Source: Clarireedia homoeocarpa (Eukaryota > Ascomycota > Leotiomycetes > Helotiales > Rutstroemiaceae). From it: a stretch of 64,000 nucleotides of DNA. The translations under genes and the position numbers were made by a program. Positions 57,913 through 64,000 of the stretch are shown one piece after another. Within the stretch, counting starts at the first letter, position 1, and the number at the start of each line of letters is the position of its first letter. The stretch is taken from positions 96,781-160,780 of the forward strand of contig LNKV01000056.1 of NCBI GenBank assembly GCA_001465935.1, given 5' to 3'. Below the pieces are notes generated by a model, which had not been told where the DNA came from, did not search any database, and saw only the letters and a program-made list of their open reading frames with translations.

Positions 57913-59491
57913 ATGACGATCCTAAATAAAGTGGAAGTGATCGATAATTCAACTTCCTCAGATACAGAAGCTCTACCTTTGAGGAGCGAGGCGCAGAAGG
58001 GCATGTAATTCTTGATAGCTTAAGGTTTCACGTTGTTCGAGCTAACATTTGAGTGTAGTACAATGGTACCGCTCAACTCTGTACAATGCAATCATCCTGG
58101 GTCTTTGCAACTTCCTGGCCCCGGGTATCTGGGGCGCAATGAACAGTCTTGGTGCTGGAGGGGAAGAAACACCGCATCTTGTTAATGCGGCGAATGCCTT
58201 GACATTCGGTCTTATGGTTCTCTCCTGTTTTTTCTCGTCCATCCTTGTCAAATACATAGGCATCAAAGGATCACTTGTCTTTGGCGCAGTTGGTTATGCC
58301 CCATACGCTGCGGGTCTGTACTGCAACAATCGGTATGGCACAGAGTGGCTGGTTCTCTTCGGTGCTGCTCTCTGCGGCATTTCTGCAGGCGTATTTTGGA
58401 TGGCTGAAGCTGCAATTGCCTTATCCTATCCGGAACCACATAATCAGGGCAGGTTTCTGGGGCTCTGGCTTAGTTTCCGCGTTGCCGGTCAGATTCTGGG
58501 TGGAATCATAAATCTCGCTCTTAACGCAAAGAACTCCGGTGAGGGAAAAGTATCATACAACGTATACCTGGCGTTCATCGCATTGCAGGCTCTGGGCCCG
58601 TTCGTTGCACTTCTTCTCACATCCCCGGAGAAGGTCGAGCGTACAGACGGAGTGAAGCCAAATCTACGTATTGCCGACTCAAATTGGAAGGAGCTGAATG
58701 CCACAAGCAAGCTATTTGTCTCGAAATACTTTCTGCTACTTATTCCGCTCATTGCACAAGGGGTATATAGCGAGGCAGTGATGTTCACCTATGAGTCTGT
58801 GTGGTTGAGTGTGCGAGCTCGGGCACTAGGATCTTTCCTTTCAGGAGTTGTTGCATTGATTGCAGGCAACTTACTGGGAGCATTTCTGGATCGAGAAAAG
58901 TGGTCATTGAAGAAGCGGGCAAGATGGTCGTTTGTCGGTATCCTTGGCTTACAAGGTGTCTGGTGGGTCTGGGGCACTGTATTGGTCACCAAGTACTGGG
59001 CCGAGAGCCCACTACCAAATTACGACTGGAGCGATGGGGGTGCATTTGCGAGAACCTTCCTTTTGTTTCTCGGATGGTTATCAGGGTTTCAGATTAACTA
59101 CTTATTCTTGTGAGTGCTCTGAATTGATTCGGGTAACGGTGTCTTAACCTTTGATAGTTATTTCATTGTCGGGAACCTCGCACGAAGTCCAGAAGAGGTC
59201 GTTAGGATCGCTGCATTGCTGAGAGGAACAGAATCAGCGATCCAGGCCATTAGCGTGAGTCCTCAATTCCATTCAGGGCAGTCTTGCGAAGTCTACTGAA
59301 CTGACACGCAATTATAGTATGGTTTAAATAGTATTGTGGTCATGGGAGATGTCGGAGGTGTATATCTCAACTTCGGACTATGGGGACTGGCTTTGGTCCC
59401 AGGATGGCTGGTTGTAAAAGAAATTGGTGTTACGCTTGGAGATAGAAAATTGGAAAGGGAAAAGCAACTTGATACTGGGTATACAGGGTAG
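57913..59491 (+). CDS. UNC-93-type major facilitator transporter
   Basis: Four exons (57913-58004, 58054-59109, 59158-59254, 59318-59491) give 472 aa. The intron before 58054 has a clear GCTAAC branch point, and AT/T across the junction restores Ile before VVQWYRSTLYNAIILGLCNFLAPGIWGAMN. That motif, with LGAGG and NAANALTFGLMVLSCFF, is typical of the fungal UNC-93/DUF895 transporters. About eleven membrane spans are visible, including GSLVFGAVGYAPYAAGL, FGAALCGISAGVFWMAEAAIALSYP and LGLWLSFRVAGQILGGIINLAL. The substrate is unknown; it lies at the plasma membrane in related fungi. It follows two flavin monooxygenases, so export or import of their substrate or product is possible but unproven. 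Confidence 0.85.
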
Positions 59492-59744
59492 AAATGATCC
59501 AAACACCACATAGGAAGAAGTCGATCATGTCTTTCTGAAGACCCTGGCTCTATTATCCTCCGGTATGCATTGCTGATAGGACTTCTTTCTCGCTCAACAA
59601 ATCAAATGGCCGAGTTTGGTAGTCTCTAGAGAGTAAATCCTCCCTTGTTAAAAACTATTAACATTGTAAGCTCGCAGTGATAGAAAAGAGGGTTGAATTG
59701 CAGGCAAGAGAATATTATTAGTGATCAAGATTGTGATCCCGGAC

Positions 59745-60890
59745 GAAGTTTTAACTAGATAGTATTTAGTATTATTATATAAGAAAAATTATTATATAAT
59801 AAATATATAATTTAATAAGTCTTTTATTAAATAAAATAACTTTATAATTTAAATTTATTTTATATTTATTTTATAATTATATTTTTTAAAATATTAAAAA
59901 ATTATAATATAATTAATAAAAATTTAAACAATTTAATTTTATTAAAAAGATTATTAATATTTAAAAATATAATTATTAATAGAAAGTTTAATTTAATTAT
60001 AAAGTTTTAAAATATTAATTTTATTAAAGATTTTTTATTAATATTTAAAAATAAAATTATTATTAAAAAGTTTAATTAAATTATAAAGTTTTTAAATATT
60101 AATTTTATTAAAAAAAATTATTAATATTTAAAAATAAAATTATTAAGAAAAAGTTTAATTAATTAATTTTTAATATTATAAAATATTAATAAAAAATTTA
60201 ATTAAATTATAAAAGTTTTAAACTTTTTATTATTAAATAATATTTTATTAATTTTTTAAAAATTATTATTATAATTTAAAATTTAATAAAAAATATAAAG
60301 AATTAAAAAAAGAAATTATATTTTATTATATAATATTTTAAAAATATTCTAGTTTTCTTTTTATTATAATTAGTTTTTTAATTTAATTTAATATTAAAAT
60401 TATAATAATATAATATTTCTTTTATATATATTTTATAAATTAAAAAAGTTTTATAATTTTTGTAAAAAATATTTTAAATTTTAATTATTATATCTTTAAT
60501 ATTTAATTAATATTAAATTTTAAAAATTATAATTATATTAAAAATATTAAATTAAGATATTTTATTTATAAATTTTTTATTATAAAAAAATTAATATAAA
60601 TAAAATATAATAATTAAATTATATAATAAATTAATAATTTCTATTTTTATATTTAAATTATATTTAAATATATTTTTTTAATAAAACTCGATCTTTTTAA
60701 ATATAAATTTATAATTATTTTAATATTATTTCTATATTTAAATAATTTAATTTATTATATCGAAATAAAAATTCGAAATAACTATAAATATTTTAAAGAA
60801 AGTTTTTAAAAAATCTTTTTTATTAATATAATATTTAAATTCTATATATTTATATTAAGAGTATATATTTACTATATTTTATATTTAAAC
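59745..60890. repeat. AT island 1, RIP-like decayed sequence
   Basis: GC is about 3-8% in the lines I counted. CA and TG dinucleotides are nearly absent, whereas CT/AG and a few CG remain. That asymmetry matches repeat-induced point mutation (CpA to TpA). No open frame survives, so the original element cannot be named. Confidence 0.75.
59945..60190. repeat. Decayed tandem repeat of about 84 bp
   Basis: The string TTATTAATATTTAAAAATA recurs at about 59951, 60035 and 60118 with similar flanks (TATAAAGTTTTAAAATATT). Spacing is about 84 and 83 bp, about three copies. Confidence 0.65.
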
Positions 60891-61101
60891 GCCGACAAAT
60901 TCTTTACACTTGATCAAAAATATTCGAAAAGGTTGAGATTACTATATACAATATTATTGCATTGTATTACTCGACGAAAAGTATTATTCGAAAGGCTCAG
61001 AAGGTATTCTATATATCAAAGAATAATCGCTCCAGCTGCAGAATCTTCAAAGCAAAGAAACCACCCAAAACTTATAATTCGCATCAACTTCCATATTTTC
61101 C

Positions 61102-62423
61102 CTACTCGGAGTCGACTTTAAGATAATGTAGATTTCGTAGTACTATTGGCTCCCTGTTAGAATCTGCTGACATGGGGAGTCTCGTATGAACTGGTTGTGC
61201 CAGTAGTGATAATTCCCCCTTGATCTCTGCTTCATTCCTGTCAAGAACAGAGAGTTTGTCATTAAGATCCTTCTCTAGCTGAAGAAATTCAGTTTGTTCT
61301 GTATCGTGTTTCTCTTTCTCTTCCATGAATGCTTGGAGCTCTGTCTTGATATTTTGTAAACTCTTTTCGGCTTCCTCCTTAGCTTCTATTGTTCCCGCAC
61401 GCGCTTTTGGTGTCTGTTCGTGATATTTGAACTTGGCCACCTTCTTTTCAGCCTGGCGGCACTTGGCCTTCTTATCTTCCATATCGTCGAAAAGCTTTCT
61501 TTGCTTCAGTAGTAGCTTCTTCTTCTTTGCTTCGCATTCGATTCTCTTTTGCTCGAGCTTCTTTCTCCCAAGCTCAAATTCCTTGTACCTCTTATTGAAT
61601 ATCTCCTCCATCTTTTGTCCCTCCTTCCACAATAAGTTACTTATATTTTCTTGTAGCTCCTGAATAGACAGCGTTCTATTTTTGATTCTTTTCAGTACTT
61701 CGCACAACGCTGGACTCATCCTGTTTGATGTTTTTGACCCCCAACTGGATGCCAAGAGAAGTTCTTTTGCATAGCTGTTCGTGGATTGGATGGTGTTGTG
61801 AAGCTTTTTATCGTCTGAAGCAACGGAGCCACCAGAATAGCAGCAATCGAGAATGACGAGTACTTGGTGCTCTGCATCTTTGATGAGGGGGCCGATCCCA
61901 TCGTTCCAGGATATATAGCGTTGCTCTTGATATTGTTTACTAAAATGTCAGCTCGGGCAACGGGATAGTATATAGTACAACCCACGTACTATTCAAGCAT
62001 AATTGCTTCACGCTTCTCCAGGGTGTCTATGAGATTACTCCAAAAGATGCGAGCATGATCCTGCAGAGTGTCCAAATCATCAGGATAGTTATGACTTGTG
62101 ACATGTTAGATCTTCATCCTCGAAAGCTAGCTATTCCAGCTTGAACCCTCTTACCTGCAGAGTTGTAATCCAGTTTGAAACGAAAATGCCCCGTGCCCAT
62201 GATAATAAAGAATCCGCAAAGCTCCCTCTCCTAACAAGAATGAAGTCAATCTTCTCAACAGGTCCGTGTTTCCAGGATCTTGCATTTTAATGCTGTACTC
62301 TTCAACTTCATAGCCTATGGATCTGAAAGCTATATAAACTTGAAGTGCTTCCTTGTCCAAATCATCCAGGTCTGTATACTCAAAGTTGAGCATCAGCACT
62401 TTGACCTGTGTTTGGCCACTCAT
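61102..62423 (-). CDS. Caspase-like (peptidase C14 fold) protein with C-terminal coiled coil
   Basis: Three exons (62423-62155, 62094-61990, 61939-61102) give 403 aa; both introns (60 and 50 nt) have good sites and restore frame exactly. The N-terminal half is a caspase-hemoglobinase fold: LDKEALQVYIAFRSIGYEV, then ILYYHGHGAF with the likely catalytic His77, and HQVLVILDCCYSGGSVAS with the likely catalytic Cys158. Both catalytic residues are present. Residues about 195-360 are almost uninterrupted Lys/Glu heptad-like helix (GRKKLEQKRIECEAKKKKLL and similar), a long coiled coil. Fungal proteins of this class are linked to NLR-type and programmed cell death systems, so a self-recognition or death role is an inference. 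It lies between two AT islands, separate from other genes. Confidence 0.8.
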
Positions 62424-62603
62424 GATATTAATTTGACTGATATGCACCACCTGGAGGCAGGTATTGCTGATTGACTATAAGAAGTGTGTTAAGAAGTATA
62501 TAACAACGAGGACGCAATACTAGAATCAATACTCTCGAGACAAAACTGAAATTTGAGGATCTCTAGAATAATATATAATACCGGTATCTCTACTTATCGA
62601 TAC

Positions 62604-62680
62604 TATGATTAAGAGAGCTCTGCGACATGATGTCATGATTAAGAGAGCTCTACGATATGATGTCATGATCAAGAGAGCTC
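62604..62680. repeat. 30-bp direct repeat upstream of the caspase-like gene
   Basis: Two 30-bp copies plus a partial third. The unit begins ATGATTAAGAGAGCTCTGCG and ends with ACATGATGTC; the second copy differs by two bases and the third starts ATGATCAAGAGAGCTC. It is about 180-260 bases upstream of the caspase-like start codon. Confidence 0.85.
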
Positions 62681-62699
62681 CACCAGTGGATGTATTTAC

Positions 62700-64000
62700 T
62701 TATTCAATACCCGGATTTTAGTTGAATATTATAAAAAGTACTTTAAAAATCGATATTATTAATTATAACTATTATAAAGAGCTCTTTATAAGTGATCTAT
62801 TACTTTTAATTAATTAATATTATATAAATATCTTATTAATATATTTTTAAATTTCCTTTTATATAATTTTATTTTATTTATTTTATAAAATCTTTTTAAA
62901 CTTCTTTATAATATAAAAAACTTAATAATATATATATTACTTTGAAATATTTTAAATACTCTTTATAAGATTTAAATTAAATAATTAAAATAAATAAATA
63001 AGATTTATAATTTTTAATTTCTTTTTAAACTTATTAACTAATTTCTTTTTTTATAATTTATAAAATCTATTTTTATCTTTAATTAAATATTATTAAAAGA
63101 TTTAAATTAATTACTTTTTATTTAAATTTTTAATAATATTAATATAATAAAGTAATAAATATTTAATATAATATTTCTAAATTATAAAATTACTTTTAAA
63201 TTTAATAACTTTTTTATATTTAATTTAAACTTTTTATATTATTAACTTTTAATTTTAATTTTTTTTAATTTTATATTTTAATTTTCTAAATTTATAAAAA
63301 TATCGAGACTTTTTAATATATTCTTTTTTATTATTATAAAATTTAAACTTTTTATATTTTATATACTAATTAATTTATTTATTAAAATATATTTTATTAT
63401 TTAGAAAACTAATTTCTTTTAAATATTTTCAAATTTATATTATTAGTTTTATTTTTTTAAAATCTTATTAGTATTTTAAAAAGTTAAATTAAAATATATT
63501 TTATTTATAAATAAATAAAATTATTAAAAAAGTTAATAATCTTATTTTTATATATTTAATTATAATCTATCTTTTTAATATAATTTAATTAATTAATTTC
63601 CTTTTATATATATATTTATTTATAATATTAATCTTTATTTATATATTTTTTAAAATTATTTTATAATTAATATAATTTTAAATATAAATTATAAAATATA
63701 ATTTAAATTATATAAATAATCGACTATAAATAATTTCGATTAAATAAACTAGAATTTAAAATAAATATAATATATTTAATATAATTAATAAATTAATTTC
63801 GATAATTAAATATAAATAATTAATACTTTTTATATAATAAATATAAAAATTATAATATAATTTTATAATTAGAGAATTAAAATAATTTATAGAATTAATA
63901 TTAGATTTATATTTTATATATAATTCCGAGTATTATATATAATCTTTATACTTTTATATATAATATTACTTTTTATATATAATTAATTTAATTATATTAA
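62700..64000. repeat. AT island 2, RIP-like decayed sequence running off the window
   Basis: Near-pure A/T from about 62730 to the window end, with CA and TG nearly absent as in island 1. It is open-ended on the right, so its length is unknown. No gene survives in it. Confidence 0.75.

Larger units (their letters stand above)
59492..61101. other. Intergenic region entering AT island 1
   Basis: The first 240 bases are ordinary 3' sequence of the transporter gene. Composition changes abruptly near 59750 to almost pure A and T until about 60890, then recovers before the caspase-like gene ends at 61102. No gene is supported. Confidence 0.6.

Noticed and set aside
60933..61121. Short plus-strand frame at the edge of AT island 1
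   Set aside because: It overlaps the 3' end of the caspase-like gene, is AT-driven and has no signature.

Overview
The window is nuclear DNA of a filamentous ascomycete. The reasons are short GT-AG introns with CTAAC/CTGAC-type branch points, mitochondrial and nuclear housekeeping proteins of fungal type, and extremely AT-rich islands at the right end that bear a RIP-like signature (CpA/TpG almost absent). A Leotiomycete (Botrytis/Sclerotinia-like) is my best guess, but that is inference only.

Left and middle (about 0.5-46 kb) is gene-dense and mostly conserved. In order: a Pro/Ser-rich protein (-), a SAM methyltransferase (+), mitochondrial Glu-tRNA(Gln) amidotransferase subunit A (-), a secreted metallophosphatase/5'-nucleotidase (+), an O-methyltransferase (-), IMP-specific 5'-nucleotidase ISN1 (+), 6-phosphofructokinase (-), Mediator subunit Med17 (+), a PARP-type zinc-finger protein with Lys/Glu repeats (-), dihydroxyacetone kinase (+), COX16 (-), the ATR/Mec1 checkpoint kinase (+), a protein with a degenerate retropepsin-like region (-), an SLX8-like SUMO-targeted RING ligase (-), mitochondrial DNA polymerase gamma (+) and an HSL-type esterase (-). 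I resolved exon structures by reading across donor and acceptor sites with frame conserved. Several genes act in DNA maintenance (ATR, SLX8-like ligase, PARP-finger protein, Pol gamma), but they are separate transcription units and I infer no operon-like link.

Right part (46.7-59.5 kb) looks accessory. It holds an F-box-type gene with an in-frame TAG at codon 51, a secreted GPI-type wall protein with a DUF4215 cysteine motif and a six-residue tandem repeat, an NtaA/DszA-type flavin monooxygenase, a Baeyer-Villiger-type monooxygenase broken by a one-base frameshift, and an UNC-93-type transporter.

The last 4.3 kb has two AT islands (about 59.7-60.9 kb and 62.7-64.0 kb, roughly 5% GC in sampled lines). 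Between them lies one intact three-exon gene for a caspase-like (C14 fold) protein with a long charged coiled coil. A 30-bp repeat sits just upstream of its start. This is the most interesting locus in the window.
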